Below, piece after piece: positions 25,599 to 37,938 of a stretch of 64,000 nt of DNA. The stretch covers positions 33,232,001-33,296,000 of the forward strand of contig NC_065877.1 of assembly GCF_933775445.1 (NCBI RefSeq), read 5' to 3'. The notes under the pieces are model-generated. The model saw nothing but the letters and a program-made list of their open reading frames with translations, was not told where the DNA came from and did not search any database. The position numbers and the translations under genes are program-made. Each line of letters starts with the position of its first letter. Position 1 is the first letter of the stretch. This DNA comes from Argentina anserina (lineage: Eukaryota; Streptophyta; Magnoliopsida; Rosales; Rosaceae).

Positions 25599-27098
25599 AT
25601 CAATCAAGATGTAAAGTTAAATTATCCCCATAAACTTTCAGTCATGCATGCATATGCCACGAAAACCTAATGAGTAATTCAAGAACTAGAACATGATTAA
25701 TAGTATGAGAAAACTTAGCATCAAAACATAAACTCAATCATAGCAAATATTTGGAACATCCAATATAACAAAAAGAGAATCCTTATTGTCATACAAATCA
25801 AGAAAATAGTAGAGAGCATGGTTACACTTTTTAAAGAACTCAAGAAGACCTTCAAATGGATGGATATGACATTGATGGATGGAGGATATGGCTGCTCTAC
25901 AAGCCTCAAGACTTGCAAGGAAGAGAGACGAAACTAAGGTATGAGGAGGGGAAGAGTTGTGGACTTGTGTCTGAGTTTGATGATGATTTGAGAGTGCACA
26001 ACCTTCTCCTATATATAGAGCACGACCTAGGGCAGTATATGGTATGATTTTCACGTCCAAGAATACCCCCAACCAATGAGAAAGCTTCACTTGGTGTGCA
26101 TAACAAGTTAGCAAAACTTTGAATGCACCTAAACTTATTATCGATCTTCAAACATATCCTCTTTATTAGAATTTCAATTCTGATCATTCTCCTCCTTAGT
26201 TTCCTTCCTTATCTTGTATATTTCGAAGATATTAACCCAAGAATATCCTAAGGACCTTGTATTGCACTCAAAAGACTCTTTCCTTTAGGATTTTTGAAAT
26301 CGGCAAACTGATCTCAGTGTATTTTTTCATCATAACTTCCTCTAGGAAATAGATATTGTTGAGATTCTAAATTCTATGGAAACTATACTCGCACAGCTTT
26401 CTATCAATATATGGCACATTTTCTTATTTATCATGAGCTGTCCTAAAGAGTTTGTCGAAGTTAGGTGACGTGCATTGACAAAATTCAAGATTTGACAAGG
26501 AATAGACTTTAATGCATATATTCTTACTTTGTACTACCAAAAGAGATATTTTAGGTTTTCTTACTAGTCTTGGGCTTCATGTCTCTCTAGAAAATCACAT
26601 GGTTGTCACATGCTTCAATACAAGGGCCGGACTTCTCCACTTAGACGCTTCAAATCCTATTCTTCTGATTCTGACACCAACTTGTATCTTCAAGATCATT
26701 CTTGTGCATTCCTAGTGTGATTAGGATTCCTTCATCTTGTATGATTGGCCTTTTCCTAGTAGGATTTGGGTTTCCTTAATTAACTAGGCTTCTTCTTTTC
26801 TCAATTTCAATGCCTCATTCACGTATTTGTCTTCACTGCATGTCATGTCTCGCTCCTTATTCTCGATTCAAGTTCTCTTTACTTTATTGTACATATATAA
26901 CGAAAGTAAGTTAAAATGATACAAGGAGTAAGGCCCTAAAAACATAGACAAAATTATGTTGATCAGTTGTCAGTCGTAGGATTTTAGTGACATGGTAGCG
27001 GTCTTGCGGAGGATGATGAGAAGAAGAGGAAGCGTAAGATGTAGGAAAGGGAAGCGAAATCAAACAAGAAGCACAAAGACGCTCGGTACAAATTCTAG

Positions 27099-27887
27099 GT
27101 GTATATATAGCAACACACTAATTAAGTTAGATGCATTTTGTATGAGAAAATTCTAGTATACATTGATGTATGCTATACATTCACGGTCGACATTGTTTTG
27201 TGAGTGAGGTTAGAAAAATAATACTCGTCTATCAACTGTCAGATGTGAGATGTATAACATGCATAAGATGTATACTAGATTAATCCCTGATCCAAATTTT
27301 GAATACATCACCTACTCGCCTACATGTATTCAATATAGGATTGCGAACTTATACCATGCAAATATATTCATAAGTAAGAAAGAACTTGAGTAAGACAATC
27401 ATTGAACAATCTAATGGAGGCAATCTTCTTATGGGGCAGAGATTCAAGTGTTATCGATGATTTGTAAGTAGTTTAAGCAGGGTTCAACGTGATATTTAGC
27501 CTTTCTCTCATAAAAGTTCATAACTCCTTGATCCCGTTACATTTAAGCTAGCCTTATGGTTCGTTGCCCAATAAAAAAAAACTAACCTTATGAATACTCA
27601 CTCTTTGCTTATTATGTAAATATGTTGCTTAGTGATTATCATACTAAAAGTGAATCACATGGATAATTCAATTACTTATGCAAGTTATAGGTATGTGTAT
27701 ATGTATGTGACTACGTGCAAGTTATATGTACATGTATGCGGTTAAGACTAGTAAGATACTCGAATTTGGAAAACTAAAATTTATACAAAAGAAATTATAT
27801 TATGATTGTCGTGTGTCATGGCTAGTTTTAAATTAAGTATGTCAATTGTATCTTTACTATTGTCGGGCAATTAAACTATATTTGGAA
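27099..27887. other. Intergenic stretch, no gene seen
   Basis: AT-rich, no ORF or RNA gene recognised between the end of the SF3B2 remnant and the hAT-like nonautonomous element. Confidence 0.6.
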
Positions 27888-28485
27888 CTATGTAGTACGG
27901 ACACAAACATGAATTTGACACAATACGATACACAGACACGGTAAATTAATTTTTTTGAACATGGATACGTGATAGACACGTTAATTAAATATTATTTTTA
28001 ATATATATTTATAAAAAACATTAATTTATAAAATTTGAAATATATATATATATATATATATCAAAATATGCATTAAAATGATGAAAATATAACTTGTTGA
28101 AATGACTAAGGACTTGATAAGTACCTTGGATAACCAAGGTTCGAATCCCACCACAAGTATTCTTACTTTTATCACGAGTTTTTCTCATTATATATATATA
28201 TATATATATATTAAAGTGTGCATAAATATAACAAAAAATGAATCTATTAGAATGACTAAGGAGTTGTTGGGTGTCTTGGATGACTAAAGGTCGAATCTCA
28301 TCATAAGCCATTTCATTTTTATCATGAGTTGGTGCGTGTCCGCGTGTACGACACGGATACTCACGTGTTCGGGCCGTGTCCATTTCCGATACTCGTATTT
28401 AGGCATATTCGGACGTGTCCATGCGTATCCGTATCCGTGTCGGACACACGATACGGTAGCTGAGGGACGTGTCAGTGCTACATAG
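27888..28485. mobile_element. Nonautonomous hAT-like element (598 bp) with 8-bp duplication
   Basis: Ends CTATGTAGTACGGACAC and, inverted, CTATGTAGCACTGACAC (15 of 17 match). Flanked by perfect 8-bp repeats ATTTGGAA (27880-27887 and 28486-28493). Subterminal regions are full of 'gacacg' and 'cgtgtc' words. The interior has two TA microsatellites, each followed by a ~120-bp module with a pol III B-box-like motif. Confidence 0.85.
28138..28148 (+). promoter_or_regulatory. tRNA-type B-box motif (GGTTCGAATCC)
   Basis: A perfect B box about 30 nt after a weak A-box-like word (gactaaggacttg, about 28104). A second, degraded copy (aggtcgaatctc) is near 28290-28301. This suggests a tRNA-derived SINE head duplicated within the nonautonomous element; no complete tRNA fold was found. 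Confidence 0.5.
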
Positions 28486-28890
28486 ATTTGGAATATTTTT
28501 GACCTTTGTGGTAAAGAGGTAAGGCCATATCAAGGTCTAGTCGTTTTTGGATAAAATTGTTAGGTCGGTTTGATATACTTGATCTTTCACAAAGGTCGTA
28601 TGGTTGTGGCATCAAGTCTCAACACTGCATTACGTCGTGTTCCAGCCATTTTTGGATTCCTCAATCCAACTCACCCTGTTCGCGGCACTGTCGTTTAACC
28701 AATAGTTGTCAACATACAGACCAGGACGGCGTCGTTTCGGATTGGATTGGATTGGACAGACCGCCAAGCACGCAAAAACGCAATAATATCCGACGACAAT
28801 CAACAATGTATATAGGCGATTGGCGAGTTGACGGTCAACGTCCAGCGTGGTCTGCTCCAAAATAAGCTCCACGGAATCTCCGCCATCCAC

Positions 28891-28911
28891 CACGTGTCTC
28901 ACGCTGATTGG
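28891..28911 (+). promoter_or_regulatory. G-box and inverted CCAAT box upstream of the 14-3-3 gene
   Basis: CACGTG at 28891-28896 and ATTGG at 28907-28911, about 100 bp before the probable 5' leader exon. Confidence 0.45.
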
Positions 28912-29014
28912 ACCTACTTCCACTCCTCTCCTCGTTTAAATCCCCCACCCCTCGATTCCCCAATTCTCCATTTTTACGAGCCTAGATCTTCTATCTCCTT
29001 CGTCGTTAACACAG

Positions 29015-29605
29015 GTACGGACTCTAGGGTTTCTGATTTTTTTTTCAATTATTTTTATTTAATATTTTCGCTTCCAGTTTCTTTGATTTGTTTTGCGTTT
29101 GTTGATTATTTACTTCAGATCTAGGTTTACGAATCGAATTAGTATTTTAATTATCAGTTGTTTGTGTTCGTGATTCGATCTGATCGTTTTAAGCTCTATG
29201 ATAGTTCGATTTGACTAATGGATAGATCCGATTAGAGTCTATGAGTTTCAGTTGCTGCAAAATTGGTATATAGAGAGATAAGGAATCTAATTAAACTTGA
29301 AATTTACTGTTTGGCTTAGTTGAGAGCAAGTTTAGCGGCAAGCATGTTGATTTAATTGGATCGTAATCTGTTTGATCGGTACTGTGATCATTTGAGCTTG
29401 TATAGAAATGAATTCATCATTGACTGGACTTAGTTGACTATGCTCTGAGTTTGTTTTCACAGATCTGAGTGATCGTTTATGCAATTATGCTCTACCGTTG
29501 TATCCGACTGATTTGCTCTTTGATTTGATGATTAGTTTTGTGCTTTGTGTTGTGAAGTATGTGTGTACAAATGGTGGTTAGATTGATGATTAGGATACAT
29601 TTCAG
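29015..29605 (+). other. Probable leader intron of the 14-3-3 gene
   Basis: Donor ACAG|GTACGG and acceptor ATTTCAG enclose a T-rich stretch just before the ATG, as in many plant 14-3-3 genes. Inferred from splice signals only. Confidence 0.55.
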
Positions 29606-29637
29606 GTTTTGAGAAAAAAAATTAAGACACAGCGAAG

Positions 29638-30963
<1,326 letters not shown>

Positions 30964-32097
30964 TTGAGTTTGGATCGTAGGATATGTGCTATGTGTACCT
31001 TTATCTTCAGACCTTTAATAGATGCCATATGGTTGTAGCAGGATTTCCTCTATGAACTTGATGATCTTGGTGCGTCAGCACTTGCAGTTGGAATATTCCA
31101 ACAGATCGTAAAATTGCTTTTATAATTGGCGAGAAGAATTTGGTTCGGTGCTTTGATTGCTCTGCTATATGAATTAGTGTCAAAAGTTAGTGGTTTTTGT
31201 TTCCCCTTTTCTCTGTTCAACTCTTATGATTGTTATCCAGATTTGCAATGAAAAATTGTGCTAGCTATATTATCTTCCTCCTTTATACCCGGAATCCCAC
31301 TTGTTTGTGTTTGTTGGTTAAACCTCTATTCCTAGAAGGACAGTTGATATGTACGTTGCCTTTACTGTTAAATTCAAGTTTGATGCTTGGATACGGGGTC
31401 ATCCACACCTAGTTATCTGACGGTACTAAACTTTCGGCTTCCTTCATGGCTGCACGCATGCACCTTTTTCTGCCAGCTCTGGCTCTGAGATGTCCCTCTA
31501 CCCTGCTGGGTGAAACAAACCTACACAAACTCCTCTTTGCCACAATGTTTAATTCTTTGTTCATTCTCGTCTTCTCAGTCACTTATACTTGATTCGGATT
31601 CCTTTGTGCTGCCCTTCTCCTTGACATTATCTTCTATGATCAATTCGTACGCGGTCATACGCCTCTTGCCAAAACATAGGTGAGAGGCTCGGTTATATCG
31701 TGGATGGTGTAGTCTGTCACTCCATCTGCTTAGTTATTTTCTATGGTCGGTAAACTCTTCCATGGTTGGTAAAGAAGAAGATTGATTTGCACGATAAGAA
31801 TGTGGAAATTAAGAGACCCCATTCTATACACAAGTTAAAATAAGGCAGATACACCAACGTTTTGATTCTATCCATTTCAGCATGGCAAAGGATATTATAT
31901 ACAAACCCTAAAAGGTTTCACTTTTCATCGTCGCCACAACTCCACCAGGATTTGTTTAAATAAAACACCGTCATCAGTACCAGAAACAATTGGCGCGTCA
32001 CACGGAACGAACGACGCCGTTTTGGAGTAGCCTCCCACCCCACTGACGCCTTTTGCTTTGGACTGTGTAGTGAATCCAGTTCCAGCTGCCTCCTCTG
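30964..32097. other. 3' region of the 14-3-3 gene and spacer to the RCC1 gene
   Basis: No further gene seen. The first ~200 bp are probably 3' UTR. Confidence 0.6.
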
Positions 32098-32106
32098 TAT
32101 ATAAAT
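32098..32106 (+). promoter_or_regulatory. TATA box of the RCC1-family gene
   Basis: TATATAAAT lies 40 bp before the ATG at 32146, implying a very short 5' leader. Confidence 0.65.
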
Positions 32107-32145
32107 AATCTCAGGGCTCCACTCTAGCAACACACTCGTTCTTCC

Positions 32146-34755
32146 ATGGCATCCGATACCGCCATTATCGCCTGGTATCCCTCTCTCCCTCCTCTACCCC
32201 TCCTCCTCTTCCTTATTTACTCCCCTTGCCACTCACCCCTCCACGCTTCCTTTCTTTCAGGGGCTCCGGAGAAGACGGACAGTTGGGTATCGGGAGCAAC
32301 GAGGAGCGGGAGCGAGTCTGCGTTGTCTCGTCTCTCCAGTCGCGCACTGTTCGCTCTGTTGTCGCCGGTAGCCGAAACTCTCTCGCCATTTGTGATGACG
32401 GCAAGGTAGCTCAAGCTCGCTCTCTCTCTTTTGTTTTTTCATTTTAGTTGTCGTTACCTGAAAGTTTGGAGGGGTTTTGTGTTGTGGTGGGATTAGCTGT
32501 TTACATGGGGTTGGAATCAGAGAGGGACTTTGGGGCACCCACCAGAGACCAAGACGGAGAACGTCCCGAGCCAAGTTAAAGCTCTTTCCACTGTTAAAAT
32601 CGTTCAGGCTGCTATTGGCGGATGGCATTGCTTGGCTGTTGATGATCAAGGCCGTGCTTATGCCTGGGGTATGACCTCTTTCTGTCTTTTATAGTTTTTT
32701 TATTTTTTATTTTAATGTAAGGATATGTGTTTGTGTTGGTGTTATTTGTATTGTTTTGAGGGTACTAAGACTTGTATTGGTGCAGGTGGAAATGAGTATG
32801 GACAGTGCGGTGAAGAACCTTTGAGAAGGGACATTCTGATTCCTCAGCGATGCGCACCTAAACTTGTGGTTCGCCAGGTGAGTTGCTGATGTGAGTTTTT
32901 GGTTTACTGCATGATGTGCATTTGTGTTGAATGTAATTGCGTTCTCTCGGGAGAATATACTTCTTTCCTGTTTTGATACTGACTAGCGCGGTTGATAGTG
33001 ATCTACCCCAATTTGTTTTGTTTGATCATTTGGGTTATGGAATGGATTTCCTTAAATATATTCAAAATGATCGAGCTTGTTTTTAACCAATGTTATAAAA
33101 AGCGAAGGCGTAACTCAAGGCGTTTTCTTGAGAGCTTGAGCCTTAGAACTCAAGGCGTTTTAAGCTTTTAAAGTCTCAGACGAGCCTTGAGGCGAGTTTT
33201 TAAAACATTGTTTTTAGCATCTGGTATTAGTTTGTAAGGTTACTATCACCCGTTTGGAACTCATATTTATTTCCCACTTTCACATCACAGGTGGCTGCTG
33301 GGGGTACTCACTCTGTGGTGCTTACACGTGAAGGGCATGTATGGACATGGGGTCAACCATGGCCTCCAGGAGACATGTATGGTGCCTTTAGACTAGACTC
33401 TGTCAATTGTTTCTAAGCATCTTACTTACATATTGTACTATATCAAGCATCATCCCTTTTCATAGTTATAGTACCAACCTGCACGCAATTGAGAACTCAT
33501 TGAACTATTACCAATACCATCATCTCTAATTTTTAATCTAATTTGCAGAAAACAAATTTCAACACCTGTACGGGTACAAGGTCTTGATGCAGTGAAGCTC
33601 ATTGCAGTAGGGGCATTCCATAACTTGGCTCTCCAGGAGGATGGCACTTTATGGGCATGGGGTAACAACGAATATGGACAGCTTGGAACAGGGGATACAC
33701 AGCCAAGATCACAGCCGATTCCTGTCAATGGGCTCTCTGGTCTTACTTTGGTATGGTTTGCAGTGTGCTATTTGTTTTCTTTCATTTCTCTTAGTCTTAA
33801 TCCTAGCGGCTAACAAAATTGTTTGATTATCGTAATTATTTTTGGCATTCAAATTCTGGAATATGCTTTCCATACATGGGTGCTGTACTGCTGTTCTACT
33901 GACCTAGTATATTTCATCGTAAATGTGTCATCTTATGAAGCAGTTATGAGATCTTTGTAGTTTATAATTTCCCTTAATGGAGCAATCTGTACTGCAAATG
34001 AGCAGCAGGTGCTGAATTGGGGGAAAAGGGGACTGTAGTTATTAGTCAGGGTGGGATGTTAATTGTGCGGCAACTAAGTAATCAGTACCTTATGTTTGGG
34101 GCATCTGTACCTTGGCCTTCATTTAGTACATAATAAATTGGCTTATTATTTAAGACATTTTTACCACATACTCAGATTTAAATTCTTGAAGCAATGCAAT
34201 TGTTTGCTCTTGTGTAGGGGATAAATATGTAAGGGTGTCAAGGGAGTTGATCATGTTTTCAGTTTAATATTTACACCATTTGAATATCTGCTGGTCAAAT
34301 TAGGATTCTGGTGATGTGTTAAAGTTCAGGCAACTCCATCCTGTCACTTTTATGCTTAAGGTTCTTGCAAAACACTACTGGTGATGTAGCTATGTTACTT
34401 GATAATACCTATTTATACAATTTGAAAGTAACAAATAGATGATGCAACAAAGGTAAAATCTTAATGAGTGTTCTAATTAAGTAGAAACCCCAGAGTCTCT
34501 CCACGTTAGCCTGTCTTGTGAGACTAATTTTGACTTGCCTGTTTGTGATTTCTTCTCCTCATGTAGCCAGGTGATACTGATAATATGTGTCCTCTGGATT
34601 TTATGTTTATGACTTTATGTAGTCAATTGCTCACAACAAGATGGTTATTCATGGCTCGTGGTATATGATTGCTTTACCATTTGTGCCACCGTAGGTAGAT
34701 ATTGCTGCTGGAGGATGGCATTCTACTGCACTGACAGATGATGGAGAGGTGATGA

Positions 34756-34845
<90 letters not shown>

Positions 34846-36301
34846 CTTTCTACTAAACAATATTATAATATCTTGAATATTCTCGTTACAGCTATAAAGT
34901 TTTTCATATGCATGAGTATAAGTTATTGATGCTGGTATTAGTCTTATGCGTGGTTAGTCTTACAGTCTTACTGTATAGTTAGCCAACTGGTATTTCCAAT
35001 TCAGCTGCATAAATTGAGAATTGAGGTCATAACACTTTACTGTCTTTTATTTTTCTTCCTTATTAGATATCTTTCTTTGTCCAATTCAACTGGTATTGTT
35101 AACTCTCTATATACCTGCTAAATGAACCGTATTTCTTCACCTATATTATTATACTGCAGGTGTATGGATGGGGCCGAGGGGAACATGGTAGACTTGGTTT
35201 TGGCGATAATGATAAGAGCAGTAAAATGGTCCCCCAAAAGGTTCATCTTTTAGCTGGGGAAGACATTGTTCAGGTACCAATTTAATGCTTTCCCCTTTGC
35301 AGATCATCTGATAGATTTGCTGACAGGGAGTTGAAAACTTTAGACTACCAGGAAAATGATTTGAGTATATTAAATTAGTGCACTGACTGACATCTCATAA
35401 GATGTGGGTTCTGGACTAGTTCTAACAACGTCTTTCTAGGAGATGTTGATAGATTCCAAGTGTTATTCTGATTTTCATTAGACCAAAAGGGGGTTTCATG
35501 TATTCTGATTTGGGATTTCCGAATTGATTGATTAAAGATGATAGCAGTTCTGGTAGAATGGGAGAAGATTTACTAGCCTAACTGCCTAAGATGAATAACA
35601 GTTTTTGGCAGTATGCCTTCTAATCTTGTTCAGTACTCTGTCAACGTTTCTTACGATCTGAAATAAACAGTGTTGCACTTCTTCATCCCTTTGTTTGAAT
35701 GGTCTATTAGCTACACGTTTGATTTTTCGTTTTGTCAAGTGTTTATCCTTTTGTTGACTGCTCTGAAGTTCCTGCACACGATTACTAATCTCAACTATAA
35801 CAGCTTGAGATAACTTTTGCTTAATTCTGATGTAGGTGTCGTGTGGAGGCACTCACTCTGCTGCGTTGACACGTAATGGGCGCATTTTCTCTGTAAGAAA
35901 CTCTTACTATTGCAGTCATTATAGCTGATAATTGCAGATACGCGGAATATCAATAAAACTATTGAAAGACCTCTGAAGTTGCTAGTTCTCAGAATATCAA
36001 TCCAACTAATTGAAAACCTCTGTTCGACTTGTTTCTCTTTTAATCTTCCAAATTTTAAATTTTCCTCTGCATGTGTTTATATTGGCAGTTTGGTAGAGGT
36101 GATCATGGACGTCTCGGGTATGGAAGAAAGGTGACAACAGGTCACCCGATGGAAGTCCCGATTGAACTCCCACCCAAAAAAGTCGGTGACAGTGAAGCCC
36201 AGGGCCATTGGATTGCCAAACTTATTGCCTCCGGAGGGCGCCATACTCTGGCAGTAGTTGAATGGAAATCAGATGAATCAATTGAAAACGGTGACCATTA
36301 A
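32146..36301 (+). CDS. RCC1-repeat (beta-propeller) family protein, UVR8/RCC1-like
   Basis: Ten exons: 32146-32174, 32261-32405, 32497-32668, 32786-32877, 33291-33376, 33549-33750, 34695-34748, 35160-35273, 35836-35892 and 36089-36301 (1,164 nt, 387 residues). All are GT-AG and frame-consistent. The product is a run of about seven RCC1 repeats with the motif A-G-x-x-H-(T/S)-x-x-(L/V)...G...(W/F)G.G..GQLG: GSGEDGQLGIGS, GGWHCLAVDD, GNEYGQCG, GGTHSVVLTREG, GAFHNLALQEDG, GRGEHGRLGFGD, GGRHTLAV. This fold is a seven-bladed propeller. The length fits the small RCC1-only family that includes Arabidopsis At5g16040 rather than UVR8 (about 440 residues, with a C-terminal COP1-binding tail that is missing here). 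Partner and function unknown. Intron 4 holds a small MITE and intron 7 a long CT repeat. Confidence 0.93.
33088..33210. mobile_element. 123-bp MITE in intron 4 of the RCC1 gene
   Basis: Ends CAATGTTATAAAAA and TTTTTAAAACATTG form inverted repeats with one mismatch. Flanks are tttttaac and tttttagc, an 8-bp target duplication with one change. The inside has 'aaggcg/gaggcg' words typical of a widespread plant hAT-type MITE. Confidence 0.7.
34759..34842. repeat. (CT)42 microsatellite at the start of RCC1-gene intron 7
   Basis: 84 bp of pure CT beginning 11 bp after the exon 7 boundary (34748). Confidence 0.97.
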
Positions 36302-36710
36302 CTTTTCAGTAATAACAATAAAATTATCTTAGATTTTGCATAACTGTACTATCTAAGATGAAATAGTAACACATCACCATATGCGAGTTAAAATACTAGG
36401 TCTAAAGAGTAGATTTAACCAGTCTCCAATTTTACATTGGGGTAACTGTTAGTGTTGCTGCCATCTTGTGTTTATGGAGATTGGCTTTATAACGTTATGC
36501 TTTCTCCCAATATTTCTTTATATTGCCGCCTTCCATAGTTCCATTGTTATGTCTTTTTCTTCCTCATTGTCCCATAGTTCCATCATAGGTATCTCTTTGA
36601 TGCTCCGGCAAGCAAAATGTACGTAGGGAATTTTACAAGCTCTTAAAACAGATTTACAAAACAAACCGTGCTATCAGCTAAGAGATAACTAGTAGTGAGA
36701 GGCATAGAAC

Positions 36711-37464
36711 TCAGATTACAGTTGGTCCATATCTCCTCTTGAACAGCCCGGCATTCAGTAGCACCAAGTAGAGCAACTGGCTTAGCAGTGATATTACAAT
36801 AAGAAGTTCCAATGTTTGCTGAAAAATCACCAAGGATATATGAGTTAGTTTGGTTTCAAACAACTAATTCTTAAGCTAAGCTAGATCTTGCGCTTAAAAC
36901 TCTCATACCAGTCGTTTTCCTCTGTGTCTCCCTAATATGACCTCCTTGCATACAAAACTGTACAAAAGACGCTCACCCAAGTTAGTACACAAGAAGACTG
37001 GATATTTGCAACCATATATGTAGTTTAGTTTCCAGTTTGACATTCTTACCCGAAAGCCAGTGCTATCATAGCCCAGGAAATGATGGCTAGAGAAGCTGCA
37101 GCAGCATGGCTTTCGTGCTGCCATGCCCGCTGATGCATTATTCCTACGATCACAGAACAAGCACCAAACGCTCCGGCAATGAGAGCAAAGATCAACATGA
37201 AGCTAGTCGATGTATTCCCTCCCAAATCTGTACAAGTATCACACATAACGGCCAAGCCTCTAGTTTAAATTCATCAAACCACAAAGAAAGTGCAACCCTG
37301 TTACGTACTGTAAATTCTGAATGAAGTAGATGAAGTAAAACAAATACTGAGGGATACATACGTGGGTGATTTTGTTCGCCGTCGATGTACTTATCAAGTG
37401 ACCAACCTGCCAATCCAACCACGATGAGATGAATCACCAGGTTCACTGCTAGAAGGGGAGCCAT
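36711..37464 (-). CDS. PM19L: AWPM-19-like four-helix membrane protein (PM19L)
   Basis: Four exons on the minus strand: 37464-37362, 37227-37050, 36957-36909 and 36818-36711 (438 nt, 145 residues). Four hydrophobic segments are visible: LLAVNLVIHLIVVGLAGW near the N terminus, FMLIFALIAGAFGACSVIV, SLAIISWAMIALAFGFVC and LELLIVISLLSQLLYLVLL. The block LIFALIAG...RAW...AAAASLAIISWA...ALAFGFVCKE is the AWPM-19 signature. The family was found as an ABA-induced plasma-membrane protein of wheat and includes seed-dormancy-related PM19 proteins; it also belongs to a wider group of small tetraspan wall/membrane proteins. It converges with the RCC1 gene, 409 bp apart. Minus-strand ABRE-like ACGT words at 37609-37616 and 37641-37648 upstream fit ABA control (inference). 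Confidence 0.85.
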
Positions 37465-37557
37465 GAAATTCTTACCAACTCTTCCGAGCGCTATTGTCAG
37501 AATACAAGCTAAACTGCAAACCTCAACGCACGGCCAAAGGGACTTTACCGAGGTTTA

Positions 37558-37565
37558 TATTTATA
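37558..37565 (-). promoter_or_regulatory. TATA box of the AWPM-19-like gene
   Basis: Reads TATAAATA on the minus strand, about 95 bp before the ATG; ACGT-core words (CCACGTAA, GACACGTT on the minus strand) lie 45-90 bp further upstream. Confidence 0.6.
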
Positions 37566-37938
37566 CTTGATGATTCATGTTGATGCAGAAAAGGACACAG
37601 CGGTCTGTTTACGTGGTTTCTTGTTAGGACCTCACCTACAAACGTGTCGCTGTTAAGGGCATGGTGCCTTTAAAGTGCAGATAAACCCTGGAAAACTTCT
37701 AGGAGTCATGTAGTGGAACAAAAGGTCGCTTGAATTATTGATGAAGTGACGTGAGTTTATTTGAAAAGGTTCCACACAGAAGACTATTTCTTCAACCTAA
37801 GGAAAACAGTAGGGGTAATATCTACAGCACAGTTTAAACTTTGAAGTCTTTCATAATCATTCTTTCCAAGTACATATATATATATATTATTTTCTACCTA
37901 ACTTTATATACAAGTCCTTCACGTCTACACAGAAGAGT

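Larger units (their letters stand above)
20540..26972. mobile_element. TG...CA element (about 2.0 kb without its nested hAT) inserted in the SF3B2 copy
   Basis: The sequence between the two SF3B2 pieces starts TGATGCGATC and ends CAGTTGTCA, and is flanked by the 5-bp repeat GTCGT (20535-20539 and 26973-26977). Removing it joins codons for EENLCR to DFSDMVA, the expected SF3B2 order, which fixes the insertion site. The hAT element at 21181-25598 lies inside it. With TG/CA ends and a 5-bp duplication it may be a solo LTR or a noncoding LTR element; no gag-pol, second LTR or recognised ORF was found. Confidence 0.65.
14070..27098 (+). pseudogene. SF3B2: SF3B2 (SAP145) splicing-factor copy, truncated, frameshifted and split by nested transposons
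   Basis: Three pieces in order match splicing factor 3B subunit 2. Piece 1 (14070-14804) has MSVAELKQICSRPDDVEVWD and LLVFTKSYRNIVPVPR, then a jump to the PPPWLI/MQRYGHPPSYPHLKIP and SFGYHPGGWGKP blocks: about 150 residues are missing and the frame changes there and again at about 14740. Piece 2 (20106-20539) has EKPLYQVLEEKEERI, LLGTTHTYIV, then a TAA at about 20390, DLLRGHK and PEELEAMENVL. Piece 3 (26973-27098) has DFSDMVA and the basic EKKRKRKM tail with a nonsense codon. No introns are seen inside the pieces, which suggests a processed copy, but no poly(A) tail was found. SF3B2 is a U2 snRNP subunit; this copy cannot make it. Piece 1 alone could still encode a 181-residue fragment. Confidence 0.85.

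Noticed and set aside
28138..28152. tRNA gene, because of a perfect B box
   Set aside because: No cloverleaf can be drawn and the A box is poor; SINE-like remnant preferred.
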